Shown in pieces: positions 1 through 6,263 of a DNA stretch of 10,181 nt; within the stretch, counting starts at the first letter, position 1, and the number at the start of each line of letters is the position of its first letter. Origin of the DNA: Flavobacteriaceae bacterium (GTDB lineage: Bacteria; Bacteroidota; Bacteroidia; Flavobacteriales; Flavobacteriaceae). The notes beneath the pieces are model-generated. The model saw only the letters and a program-made list of their open reading frames with translations, did not search any database and was not told the DNA's origin. Location of the stretch: positions 1 to 10,181 of the forward strand of contig WFZY01000286.1 of the NCBI GenBank assembly GCA_015489265.1, in the 5' to 3' direction. Made by a program: the position numbers and the translations under genes.

Positions 1-667
1 CCGTGAAGAACAAGATGCTTTTGCTATTAAATCTTATCATTTGTCTGCTGCTGCATGGAAAAACGGTGTCTTTGCCGATGAAGTAGTGCCTGTTGAAATA
101 CCACAACGCAAAGGCGACCCGATTATTTTTGATGAAGACGAAGAATATAAAAATGTCAATTTTGAAAAAATTCCGTTTCTTAAACCGGTCTTTACCAAGG
201 ACGGCACCGTAACCGCTGCCAATGCTTCAACCATCAATGATGGCGGGGCGGCTTTGGTTATAACCACCAGAAAAAAAGCCGAAGAACTCGGTATCAAACC
301 TTTGGCTAAAATCGTTTCCTATGCCGATGCCGCCCACGAACCCGAATGGTTTACCACCGCACCGGCAAAAGCCATTCCCAAAGCGCTTAAAAAAGCCGGA
401 TTAAGCTTAGATGATATCGATTATTTTGAATTAAACGAAGCGTTTTCAGTAGTAGGATTGGTCAATATCGAATTGATGAAATTAGACCCCGAAAAATGTA
501 ATATTTACGGTGGTGCCGTATCACTCGGACACCCGCTTGGCGTGAGTGGTGCCCGTATCATCATGGCGCTTATCAATGCTTTGAAACGCAACAACGCCAA
601 GTATGGTGCAGCCGGTATCTGTAACGGTGGCGGTGGCGCCGGCGCTATGATTATTGAAAATGAATAA
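1..667 (+). CDS. Acetyl-CoA C-acetyltransferase (class II thiolase), C-terminal part
   Basis: This enzyme condenses two acetyl-CoA into acetoacetyl-CoA, or runs the reverse cleavage, in the cytoplasm. The reading frame is open from base 2 (REEQDAFAIKSY), so the gene begins upstream. About 221 residues remain of the usual 390 or so. The TTG at 41 is internal, because thiolase-like sequence continues in front of it. Visible signatures are the NEAF motif (Asn codon at 434), the GHPLGVSGAR motif with the catalytic His (codon at 530), and CNGGGGA with the second active-site Cys (codon at 620). The nucleophilic Cys of the N-terminal half lies outside the window. The stretch around TVTAANASTINDGG is typical of biosynthetic acetyl-CoA acetyltransferases, but a longer-chain acyltransferase role cannot be excluded. 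Base composition is clearly richer in GC than the restriction genes downstream. A strong hairpin terminator follows 15 bp after the stop. Confidence 0.93.
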   Translation, partial: REEQDAFAIKSYHLSAAAWKNGVFADEVVPVEIPQRKGDPIIFDEDEEYKNVNFEKIPFLKPVFTKDGTVTAANASTINDGGAALVITTRKKAEELGIKPLAKIVSYADAAHEPEWFTTAPAKAIPKALKKAGLSLDDIDYFELNEAFSVVGLVNIELMKLDPEKCNIYGGAVSLGHPLGVSGARIIMALINALKRNNAKYGAAGICNGGGGAGAMIIENE

Positions 668-681
668 AAGCAAACTTGGAT

Positions 682-728
682 AAAAGGCAGGCGTTTTGTT
701 ATAATTTCAAAATAAGTGCTTGCCTTTT
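682..728 (+). terminator. Intrinsic terminator after the thiolase gene
   Basis: The arms AAAAGGCAGGC (682-692) and GCTTGCCTTTT (718-728) pair over 11 bp with one G-U wobble. The loop can pair further through TTTTG (694-698) and CAAAA (708-712). The stem ends in a T run on the plus strand and begins with an A run, so it could also act on the minus strand. It separates the thiolase gene from the restriction-modification pair, which therefore needs its own promoter between about 729 and 796. The best partial match there is TATTTTG at 744-750, one base short of TAnnTTTG. Confidence 0.8.
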
Positions 729-796
729 GATTGTTAATCGTGGTATTTTGTTGAATTTAGAAAATCCAAAAAAAATTAATCGGATAATATCTCACA

Positions 797-2374
797 ATGA
801 CAGAATTATTATCAATAAAAGAAGCCAGCAATTGGGCTAGCAAATATCTAAATAAAAATGTTACCCCTTCTAATATATCATATTTGATTCAATATGGTAA
901 AGTAAGAAAATACGGACATAATGGAACAACCGCTGTCAATAAATATGAATTAATTGATTATTACAAAAGTTTTAATGGACAAAGGGAAACAAATTGGCGG
1001 GAAAAATTAGGAAAAGATTTAAATTGGGCTTTGTCATTTGACCATTTAAAAGAAAAAGATACTACCAAACATGTTCACAGATTACATCCCTACAAAGGCA
1101 AATTCATTCCGCAATTAGTTGAATATTTTTTAGATAGTCATACAGATGAATTTAAAAAAGAAACTTATTTTAAAGAAGGAGATATAATCCTTGACCCTTT
1201 TTCCGGAAGCGGCACAACCTTGGTTCAAGCTAATGAATTGGGGATGCATGCCATAGGAATAGATGTTTCGGCTTTTAATGCACTCATAGCTAATGTAAAA
1301 GTTGGAAAAGTTGATTTTCAAGATTTAGAAAATGAATTGAACAAAATAACGAAAGCTTTAAATGAGTTTATTAAAACAAATAATAACGTCCAATTTGAAA
1401 ATGAACTGCTTGAAGAGTTAAATACTTTTAACAAAAAATATTTTCCATCACCGGAGTTTAAAATCAAAGTTAGAAATAAGGAAATTCTTGAAAAAGAGTA
1501 TACACCGATTAAAGAAAAAGAATTTCTGAAAACCTTTGAAAAATTAAGAAAAAAATACAATCTTAAAATAAAACAAGAAAAAGAAAATAATTTTCTTGAC
1601 AAATGGTATCTTTATCCGGTTAAAAAAGAAATTGATTTTACATTTGAACAATTAAAAAAAGTTCAAAATCCTACTACAAAAAAAATCATCACCATCATTT
1701 TAAGTAGAACCATTCGGTCTTGTCGCGCGACAACCCATGCGGACTTGGCAACTCTTAAAGAACCCGTAACATCTACTTATTATTGTAGAAAACACGGTAA
1801 AATATGCAAACCATTATTTTCAATGTTTTCATGGTGGCAACGTTATAGTAAGGATACAATTAAAAGGTTAAAAGAATTCGATAAATTAAGAACTGATACA
1901 TATCAAGTTTGTTTACAAGGTGATGCAAGAAATGTAAATATTATCTCAAAACTAGAAAGTATTAATCCGGAATTTGCTAAATTAGTTAAGAAACAAAAAA
2001 TTAAGGGAATTTTTTCAAGTCCGCCTTATGTCGGTTTAATTGATTATCACGAACAACATGCTTATGCTTATGATTTATTTGGCTTTAAAAGAAATGATGA
2101 ACTAGAAATAGGACCTTTATACAAAGGGCAAGGTCGTGAAGCCAGAGCATCCTATATTGAAGGAATTGTTGAAGTTTTAAAGAATTCTAAACAATTTTTA
2201 CAAGACGATTATGACATATTTCTGGTCGCAAATGATAAATACAATATGTATCCAACTATTGCTGAAAAATCAGGAATGAAAATTGTAAATAGATACAAAA
2301 GACCCGTTTTAAACAGAACGGAAAAAGATAAATCCGCTTATTCGGAGATTATATTTCATTTAAAAGAAAAATAA
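797..2374 (+). CDS. Type II DNA amino-methyltransferase (probable N4-cytosine) with N-terminal helix-turn-helix
   Basis: This is the protective methylase of a restriction-modification pair; it transfers a methyl group from S-adenosylmethionine to a DNA base. Of its 525 residues, 1-60 look like a MerR/excisionase-type helix-turn-helix (LLSIKEASNWASKYL, then SNISYLIQYGKVRKYG). Then come HPYKGKFIPQL (97-107), the SAM-binding motif DPFSGSGTT (133-141), a Lys/Glu-rich stretch (about 170-300), a Cys/His cluster (C309, H314, C330, H333, C337) and the catalytic motif SSPPY (407-411). SAM motif first, long central region, then SPPY is the alpha-type order, so the target-recognition region should be central. 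SPPY is usual for N4-cytosine enzymes, and cytosine must be the target if the partner cuts GGNCC. The gene is very AT-rich compared with its neighbours: the 60 bases from 1381 are 23% GC by hand count, against 50% for the 60 from 541 in the thiolase gene. This suggests transfer. The stop codon abuts the endonuclease start. Confidence 0.9.
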   Translation: MTELLSIKEASNWASKYLNKNVTPSNISYLIQYGKVRKYGHNGTTAVNKYELIDYYKSFNGQRETNWREKLGKDLNWALSFDHLKEKDTTKHVHRLHPYKGKFIPQLVEYFLDSHTDEFKKETYFKEGDIILDPFSGSGTTLVQANELGMHAIGIDVSAFNALIANVKVGKVDFQDLENELNKITKALNEFIKTNNNVQFENELLEELNTFNKKYFPSPEFKIKVRNKEILEKEYTPIKEKEFLKTFEKLRKKYNLKIKQEKENNFLDKWYLYPVKKEIDFTFEQLKKVQNPTTKKIITIILSRTIRSCRATTHADLATLKEPVTSTYYCRKHGKICKPLFSMFSWWQRYSKDTIKRLKEFDKLRTDTYQVCLQGDARNVNIISKLESINPEFAKLVKKQKIKGIFSSPPYVGLIDYHEQHAYAYDLFGFKRNDELEIGPLYKGQGREARASYIEGIVEVLKNSKQFLQDDYDIFLVANDKYNMYPTIAEKSGMKIVNRYKRPVLNRTEKDKSAYSEIIFHLKEK

Positions 2375-3151
2375 ATGGCATTATCAAATCAACAAATAGA
2401 ATTAGTTGAAAAAACCATTCGAAATAGTTTAAAAAACAGATTTAATGCTTATAATCCTGAACCGTCAGTGATGCCTTTTCATACCAGATTATTAGGAAAA
2501 GACAGATTGGCTTTATATTCATTTATCCATTCATTAAACACTAATTTTGGAACCTCTATTTTTGAACCTGTTGCTGTTTCATTGGCGTCAAGTAAATTTA
2601 AAGTCGCTAAAAGACAAGCAAAATCAGGAACACTTATAAGTGAACACGCCTTATTTGAAATTCAAAAAATAATGGATGAATTAACAGCCGGAAAAAGGAA
2701 ACCCGATAAACACGCTGAAATAAAGATACTACGAAAAGTATGTAGAAAAGGAAAAATGCGAACTGTAAAACCAACAAGAGTAGATCTTTATCTTGAAAGT
2801 AAAAAAAATGAGATATTTCTAATCGACATAAAAACTGCTAAACCTAACAAAGGAAGTTTTAAAGAATTTAAAAGAACTCTTTTGGAATGGGTTGCTGTCA
2901 TTTTAGCCGATAATCCGGAAGCAAATATAAATACCTTTATTGCCATACCTTACAATCCTTATGCCCCCAAACCTTATAGCCGTTGGACAATGGCAGGAAT
3001 GTTGGATTTAACCGAAGAATTAAAAGTGGCTGATGAATTCTGGGATTTTCTCGGTGGAAAAGGTGCATATAATGATTTGCTCGACTGTTTTGAAAGAGTC
3101 GGCATTGAAATGCGACAAGAAATCGATGATTATTTTAACAGATTTAAATAA
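2375..3151 (+). CDS. Type II restriction endonuclease, TdeIII/MjaII family (probable GGNCC specificity)
   Basis: This is the cutting partner of the methylase directly upstream. The 258-residue protein matches the TdeIII family from memory. Recognisable blocks are MPFHTRLLGKDRLALYSFIH (33-52), DIKTAKPNKG (151-160), FKRTLLEWVA (165-174), YNPYAPKPYSRWTMAGMLDL (193-212) and EFWDFLGG (221-228). A PD-(D/E)xK-type nuclease centre is visible as D137 (in RVDLYL), D151 and K153 (in LIDIKTAKP). TdeIII and MjaII recognise GGNCC; that this enzyme does too is inferred. The start codon directly follows the methylase TAA, so the two are surely co-transcribed and probably translationally coupled, with the methylase made first. 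No controller gene lies between or beside them. Length is intact and there is no frameshift, so the enzyme is likely functional. Codon use is AT-rich like the methylase. Confidence 0.9.
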   Translation: MALSNQQIELVEKTIRNSLKNRFNAYNPEPSVMPFHTRLLGKDRLALYSFIHSLNTNFGTSIFEPVAVSLASSKFKVAKRQAKSGTLISEHALFEIQKIMDELTAGKRKPDKHAEIKILRKVCRKGKMRTVKPTRVDLYLESKKNEIFLIDIKTAKPNKGSFKEFKRTLLEWVAVILADNPEANINTFIAIPYNPYAPKPYSRWTMAGMLDLTEELKVADEFWDFLGGKGAYNDLLDCFERVGIEMRQEIDDYFNRFK

Positions 3152-3169
3152 AATTTAATTCACTCACCT

Positions 3170-3940
3170 ATGAAAGCCCTAAATTTTGCAACCATCGTTC
3201 CCATTCGTGCTGACCGCGCCGATGAAGCCGAAATTATGACCCAAATGCTCTTTGGCGATACGTTTGAAATATTGGATACTTATAAACAATGGCGCTACAT
3301 CAAAACAGCTTACGAAAAATATGAAGGTTGGATTGATGAAAAAGTAGTACTTGAAATTTCAGATAATGAATTTGAAACTCTTAACGACCAACAACCCTAC
3401 TACACTACCGATATTGTCAGCGAAGTGATTTTTCCGCAATCCGGCAGATTTTTATTGCCGATGGGCAGTGTGTTGCCGCATTTCAATCCGGAAAAACTCA
3501 CTTTACAAATAGGCGATGAAACCGGTGTTTTTACCGGTAATTTCATCACCGGCAAACACGATAAAGCCAAAGTTTTGGAATTTGCCATGACCTATGAAAA
3601 CAGTCCATATCTCTGGGGCGGTAAAACACATTTCGGACTCGATTGCAGCGGCTTAACGCAAATGGCTTACAAACTGTGCGGACATTATTTACTGCGCAAT
3701 GCCAAAGACCAAGCCACACAAGGAGTTTCTATCAAATTATCGGAAGCCGAACCCGGTGACTTGGCATTTTTTACCAACGACAAAGGCAAGGTCATTCACG
3801 TCGGATTTTTGTTGGGCAATGGACAAATTTTTCATTCTCACGGTAATGCCCATATTGACGACATCGACGACAAAGGCATTTGGAGCCGGAAGTTTCAACG
3901 CTATTCGCACCGGTTGAGTGATGTTAGACGGATTATTTGA
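3170..3940 (+). CDS. C40-family (NlpC/P60) peptidase with N-terminal SH3b-like region
   Basis: Members of this family cleave D-glutamyl-meso-diaminopimelate bonds in peptidoglycan or its fragments. Of the 256 residues, about 1-60 look like a bacterial SH3 domain (WRYIKTAYEKYEGWID), 80-125 like a second small beta domain, and 135-256 form the NlpC/P60 domain. Catalytic residues are C159 (in FGLDCSGL) and H210 (in KVIHVGFLLG), with a third polar residue probably H222 or H224 in FHSHG. There is no signal peptide, so it may work in the cytoplasm on recycled murein peptides; this is inference. It begins 18 bp after the endonuclease stop with no terminator between, so it may be read from the restriction unit or from a promoter inside the endonuclease gene. 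Its base composition resembles the housekeeping genes rather than the restriction pair. A part in restriction is unlikely. Confidence 0.9.
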   Translation: MKALNFATIVPIRADRADEAEIMTQMLFGDTFEILDTYKQWRYIKTAYEKYEGWIDEKVVLEISDNEFETLNDQQPYYTTDIVSEVIFPQSGRFLLPMGSVLPHFNPEKLTLQIGDETGVFTGNFITGKHDKAKVLEFAMTYENSPYLWGGKTHFGLDCSGLTQMAYKLCGHYLLRNAKDQATQGVSIKLSEAEPGDLAFFTNDKGKVIHVGFLLGNGQIFHSHGNAHIDDIDDKGIWSRKFQRYSHRLSDVRRII

Positions 3941-4113
3941 TTTTTTGGAGAATAATACTATATTTTTGTATCTGAAAATTAATTTAATTTGTAAATAAAA
4001 AACAAAGGATTGAAGTCTAAAGAAAGGATATAATGTGAAAATCATAAATTTAATCTGATTTTTTGACACGAAATAATTACCTAGTCAAAAGCATAATCAT
4101 ATTCTATAGATTG

Positions 4114-4128
4114 ATAAAATAATTTTAT
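4114..4128. promoter_or_regulatory. 15-bp palindrome with 7-1-7 geometry upstream of the peroxiredoxin gene
   Basis: ATAAAAT (4114-4120) and ATTTTAT (4122-4128) are exact inverted copies around one central A. It lies about 30 bp upstream of the -7 box at 4160. Two 7-bp arms around one base is the geometry of PerR/Fur-type boxes, and such regulators often control peroxidases. The sequence is pure A/T, so chance is a serious alternative. The 259-bp gap (3941-4199) has no gene; a second TAnnTTTG match lies at 3961-3968 with nothing obvious downstream of it. Confidence 0.3.
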
Positions 4129-4131
4129 AAG

Positions 4132-4156
4132 CACAAATAATCAGATTCACAAATAA
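4132..4156. promoter_or_regulatory. Direct repeat CACAAATAA, possible operator
   Basis: Two exact copies of CACAAATAA lie at 4132-4140 and 4148-4156, a 16-bp period. The second copy ends 4 bp before the -7 box at 4160, so the pair covers the region where the -33 element would be. No good TTG element is present at the normal distance, which would fit activator dependence. The link to regulation is inference. Confidence 0.3.
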
Positions 4157-4159
4157 GCG

Positions 4160-4167
4160 TATTTTTG
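4160..4167 (+). promoter_or_regulatory. Bacteroidota-type -7 box of the peroxiredoxin gene
   Basis: TATTTTTG matches the TAnnTTTG consensus and ends 32 bp before the ATG at 4200. The start codon is preceded by an A-rich leader without a Shine-Dalgarno sequence. Confidence 0.5.
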
Positions 4168-4199
4168 TAAAAAATTTAATTAATCAAAAAAATACAATT

Positions 4200-4829
4200 A
4201 TGAGTTTAGTAGGAAAAAAAGCCCCCGGTTTTAAAGCGGTTGCTGTCGTAAACGGTGGCGAATTTCAAGAAGAATTTTCATTAGAACAATTCAAAGGTAA
4301 AAAAGTCGTATTCTTTTTCTATCCTTTAGATTTTACTTTTGTTTGTCCCACGGAAATCATTGCCTTTCAAGAGCAAATGGACGAATTTGAAAAACGCAAT
4401 ACCGTTGTAGTCGGTTGCTCTATCGATTCGCAATTTTCGCATTGGGCTTGGTTAAACACACCGCAAGATAAAGGTGGTATTCAAGGCGTTAAATATCCGT
4501 TAGTTGCCGACTTAGACAAAACCATTTCAATGAAATACAATGTTTTAGGTGGCGAATATGTCATTGATGAAGAAGGCGAAATGGCATTTGAAGGCGATCC
4601 GGTTGCCTTTCGCGGTTTGTTTTTAATAGATGAAGAAGGAGTGGTACAACACGAATTGGTCAACAATCTGGGATTAGGTCGTAGCGTTAAAGAAGTTTTA
4701 CGTTTGATTGATGCCTTGACACACTTACAAAAATACGGTGAAGTTTGTCCCGCCAACTGGGAAGAAGGTCAAGATGCCTTGAAACCGACTTTTGAAGGCG
4801 TTGCCGATTATTTGGCTCACAAAAAATAA
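4200..4829 (+). CDS. 2-Cys peroxiredoxin (AhpC/TSA, Prx1 type)
   Basis: This thiol peroxidase reduces hydrogen peroxide and organic hydroperoxides in the cytoplasm and is recharged by thioredoxin or an AhpF-type reductase. Of 209 residues, the peroxidatic Cys is C49 in DFTFVCPTE, with T46 and R138 (in AFRGLFLI) completing the active site. The resolving Cys is C183 in GEVCPANW, as in typical 2-Cys dimers. The GGLG loop linked to overoxidation sensitivity reads GGIQ (92-95), and the C-terminal YF motif is replaced by YL (204-205), so this enzyme may resist overoxidation; that is inference. Start choice is clear: ACAATTATG follows the -7 box by a normal distance, and the protein begins with the usual LVGKKAPGF. 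It is a single-gene unit with promoter at 4160 and terminator at 4853. No reductase gene lies beside it. Confidence 0.95.
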   Translation: MSLVGKKAPGFKAVAVVNGGEFQEEFSLEQFKGKKVVFFFYPLDFTFVCPTEIIAFQEQMDEFEKRNTVVVGCSIDSQFSHWAWLNTPQDKGGIQGVKYPLVADLDKTISMKYNVLGGEYVIDEEGEMAFEGDPVAFRGLFLIDEEGVVQHELVNNLGLGRSVKEVLRLIDALTHLQKYGEVCPANWEEGQDALKPTFEGVADYLAHKK

Positions 4830-4852
4830 AGTTTACATTATTTAATATTGTT

Positions 4853-4885
4853 AAAAGCGGACCTAATAAAAGTCTGCTTTTTTTT
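4853..4885 (+). terminator. Terminator after the peroxiredoxin gene, probably bidirectional
   Basis: AAAAGCGGAC (4853-4862) pairs with GTCTGCTTTT (4872-4881) over 10 bp with one G-U wobble and a 9-base loop, followed by more T. The A run on the left becomes a T run on the minus strand, so it can also end the convergent phosphatase gene, whose stop is at 4943. One of the four GGNCC sites of the window (4859-4863) lies in its stem. Confidence 0.8.
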
Positions 4886-4942
4886 ATAGGTTTTTGGCCT
4901 CTATATCAACTATACTCTATGCTGCTATGAATCACTAAATTC

Positions 4943-5830
4943 TCAATCAGTATCTTGCTGATACAAATATTTTACAATACCATCCGCCAATCCGATTTTG
5001 GGTACATAAATTTTTTCGGCGCCACTCCATTGCATAGCACGACGATAAATTTTAGCAGCTGGAATAATCACATCGGCGCGATCGGGGTTCATGTCCAATT
5101 CTTTAATCCGGTCTTTGTAAGGCATTGATTTTAAAAATTTGTATTGGGCATCCAAATAAACTTTGGACAAAGGCGCGCCGGGTACTTTACCGGACATTTT
5201 AAATAATTTGTTGATATTACCTCCGGAACCAATCAAATAGACTTTATCATATTTTTTAGTATGATCTTTAACCCATTGTTCCGCTTTATCCCATTCATTT
5301 TTATTTACCATATTTTTCAATAGCCGGACTGTGCCTAATCTAAAAGATTTTGAAGCTGTTTTTTTGCCGTTATGAAAAATACTAAATTCCGTAGAACCAC
5401 CACCCACATCGACATATAGATAAGTACGATCGCGGTCGAGCAAATCTTCCAAGTCTGTACTGGCTATCAATTCGGCTTCTTTAGAGCCATCGATAATTTG
5501 GATGTTAATTCCTGTTTTCTTTTTAATCGCTTCTACTATTTCTTTCCCGTTTTCAGCTTCACGCATGGCAGACGTAGCAACCGCCATATATTTTTTAACT
5601 TCGTGGGCTTTCATCAAATATTTAAATCCCATCATGGTATCAATCAATCGGCGTTTATTGCGTTCGGACACCTTGCCGGTTACAAAAACATCCGCCCCCA
5701 AACGGATAGGCACCCGCACCAAAGAAACTTTTTTAAATTTTACCTTTTTGCCGTTTTCAATTACATTGCTGATTAACAACCGAACGGCATTGGAACCTAT
5801 ATCAATAGCGGCATATTTTTTTATTTTCAT
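4943..5830 (-). CDS. Ppx/GppA-family phosphatase (short, core-only form)
   Basis: This family removes phosphate from polyphosphate ends or hydrolyses pppGpp to ppGpp in the cytoplasm. The 295 residues show the ASKHA-type fold: phosphate-1 loop AIDIGSNAVRLL (8-19), the ATSAMREAENG segment (85-95), a Glu-containing IDGSKEAELI stretch (113-122) where the catalytic Glu is expected, phosphate-2 loop YVDVGGGSTEFS (139-150), GSGGNINKL (201-209), and NPDRADVIIPAAKIY (248-262). Long Ppx proteins of about 500 residues carry extra C-terminal HD-like domains; these are absent here. No polyphosphate kinase gene is beside it, so the substrate is open. The start at 5830 puts the conserved loop close to the N-terminus and lies 22 bp from a minus-strand -7 box. 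Confidence 0.9.
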   Translation of the reverse strand: MKIKKYAAIDIGSNAVRLLISNVIENGKKVKFKKVSLVRVPIRLGADVFVTGKVSERNKRRLIDTMMGFKYLMKAHEVKKYMAVATSAMREAENGKEIVEAIKKKTGINIQIIDGSKEAELIASTDLEDLLDRDRTYLYVDVGGGSTEFSIFHNGKKTASKSFRLGTVRLLKNMVNKNEWDKAEQWVKDHTKKYDKVYLIGSGGNINKLFKMSGKVPGAPLSKVYLDAQYKFLKSMPYKDRIKELDMNPDRADVIIPAAKIYRRAMQWSGAEKIYVPKIGLADGIVKYLYQQDTD

Positions 5831-5852
5831 TCCGAATAAACTTGTTTGACTT

Positions 5853-5860
5853 CAAAATTA
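5853..5860 (-). promoter_or_regulatory. Probable -7 box of the Ppx/GppA gene
   Basis: CAAAATTA on the plus strand reads TAATTTTG on the minus strand, an exact TAnnTTTG match, 22 bp before the start codon. No convincing TTG element is seen at the -33 distance. Confidence 0.45.
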
Positions 5861-5966
5861 CAATATTTTTTGAAAGGAAAAGTTTTTTGTTTATGTACAA
5901 AAATATTTTTAATCATTATCAAAATTATATGCAGAATAGCAGAATTATTATATGAACCACTAAAAC

Positions 5967-6012
5967 GCACTTGACACTTTTTCGCTTTCCATTTCGCACT
6001 ACAGTATTCCTC
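5967..6012 (+). repeat. Dispersed intergenic repeat, copy A
   Basis: It starts GCACTTGACACTTT and contains the core TTCGCTTTCCATTTCGCACT (5981-6000). The same core recurs at 6149-6168 with one change (C for T), and the similarity continues for about 12 bases to the right (ACAGTATTCCTCA against ATTGTATTTCTCA). The left part repeats as heptamers of the RCACTWK type seen again at 8751. Confidence 0.65.
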
Positions 6013-6023
6013 AAAAGAAGCCG

Positions 6024-6058
6024 GTCATTTCGATATATCTTCCCGACGCATGTCGGGA
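6024..6058. repeat. Palindromic intergenic element, GTCATTTCGA type, copy 1
   Basis: GTCATTTCGA (6024-6033) is followed by the exact hairpin TCCCGAC-GCAT-GTCGGGA (6041-6058). A related element with GTTATTTCGA and CCGAT-TG-ATCGG lies at 7653-7712. The order of parts is the same, so I read them as one degenerate family. Confidence 0.5.
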
Positions 6059-6063
6059 TCATC

Positions 6064-6087
6064 AGGACATTCAATGACTTATGTCCT
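6064..6087. repeat. Inverted repeat AGGACAT/ATGTCCT
   Basis: AGGACAT (6064-6070) and ATGTCCT (6081-6087) are exact inverted copies around a 10-base loop, directly beside the hairpin at 6041-6058. With no T run it is a poor terminator; it is probably part of the same repetitive element. Confidence 0.4.
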
Positions 6088-6133
6088 CATTTCCTCATTT
6101 CATTATTTCATCAATTTATCTCATATCCAATCC

Positions 6134-6181
6134 GCACTTTATCGCTTTTTCGCTTTCCACTTCGCACTATTGTATTTCTCA
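6134..6181 (+). repeat. Dispersed intergenic repeat, copy B
   Basis: Direct repeat of copy A, 167 bp further on. It starts GCACTTTATCGC, has the core TTCGCTTTCCACTTCGCACT (6149-6168) and ends in ATTGTATTTCTCA. A shortened inverted version, with a CGCTTTTT-like block missing, overlaps the end of folD at 8619-8637. Confidence 0.65.
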
Positions 6182-6230
6182 CTTCATCATTTCTTCAATA
6201 AAAAACTCAAATTCAAGTCTTAAAAACTCG

Positions 6231-6238
6231 TATATTTG
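6231..6238 (+). promoter_or_regulatory. Bacteroidota-type -7 box of ffh
   Basis: TATATTTG fits TAnnTTTG exactly and ends 25 bp before the ATG at 6264. The start codon sits in ACAATTATG, the same 9 bases as at the peroxiredoxin start, with no Shine-Dalgarno sequence. Confidence 0.55.
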
Positions 6239-6263
6239 CAAAAGTTAAAAAATACCGACAATT

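Larger units (their letters stand above)
5831..6263. other. 433-bp gene-free divergent gap filled with degenerate repeats
   Basis: This gap lies between two divergently transcribed genes and holds no credible gene. From left to right it carries the minus-strand -7 box (5853), a plain AT-rich stretch, a repeat copy (5967), a hairpin element (6024), a second hairpin (6064), a run of CATTT-like pyrimidine-rich sequence (6087-6130), a second repeat copy (6134) and the ffh -7 box (6231). A 76-codon open frame at 5971-6201 spells only repeat sequence and is not a gene. Confidence 0.6.

Noticed and set aside
668..3169. Target-site duplication or integrase-type attachment sites around the restriction unit
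   Set aside because: I compared the A/T-rich flanks at 760-796 and 3140-3169 and found only short A/T matches that are expected by chance.
3170..3940. NlpC/P60 peptidase as a third member of the defence system
   Set aside because: Its composition matches housekeeping genes, it has the normal domain order of a cell-wall peptidase, and closeness to the endonuclease is the only link.
3737..4069. 110-codon minus-strand open frame overlapping the peptidase gene end
   Set aside because: Two thirds are antisense to the conserved NlpC/P60 domain and the rest is low-complexity AT-rich sequence.
5967..6181. CRISPR-like array
   Set aside because: Only two imperfect copies 167 bp apart, spacing far too long and no cas gene in the window.
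5971..6201. 76-codon plus-strand open frame rich in Phe, Arg and Leu
   Set aside because: It is a translation of the two direct repeats and pyrimidine-rich sequence between them (FRFPFRT and FRFPLRT repeated); there is no promoter spacing, start context or protein-like composition.
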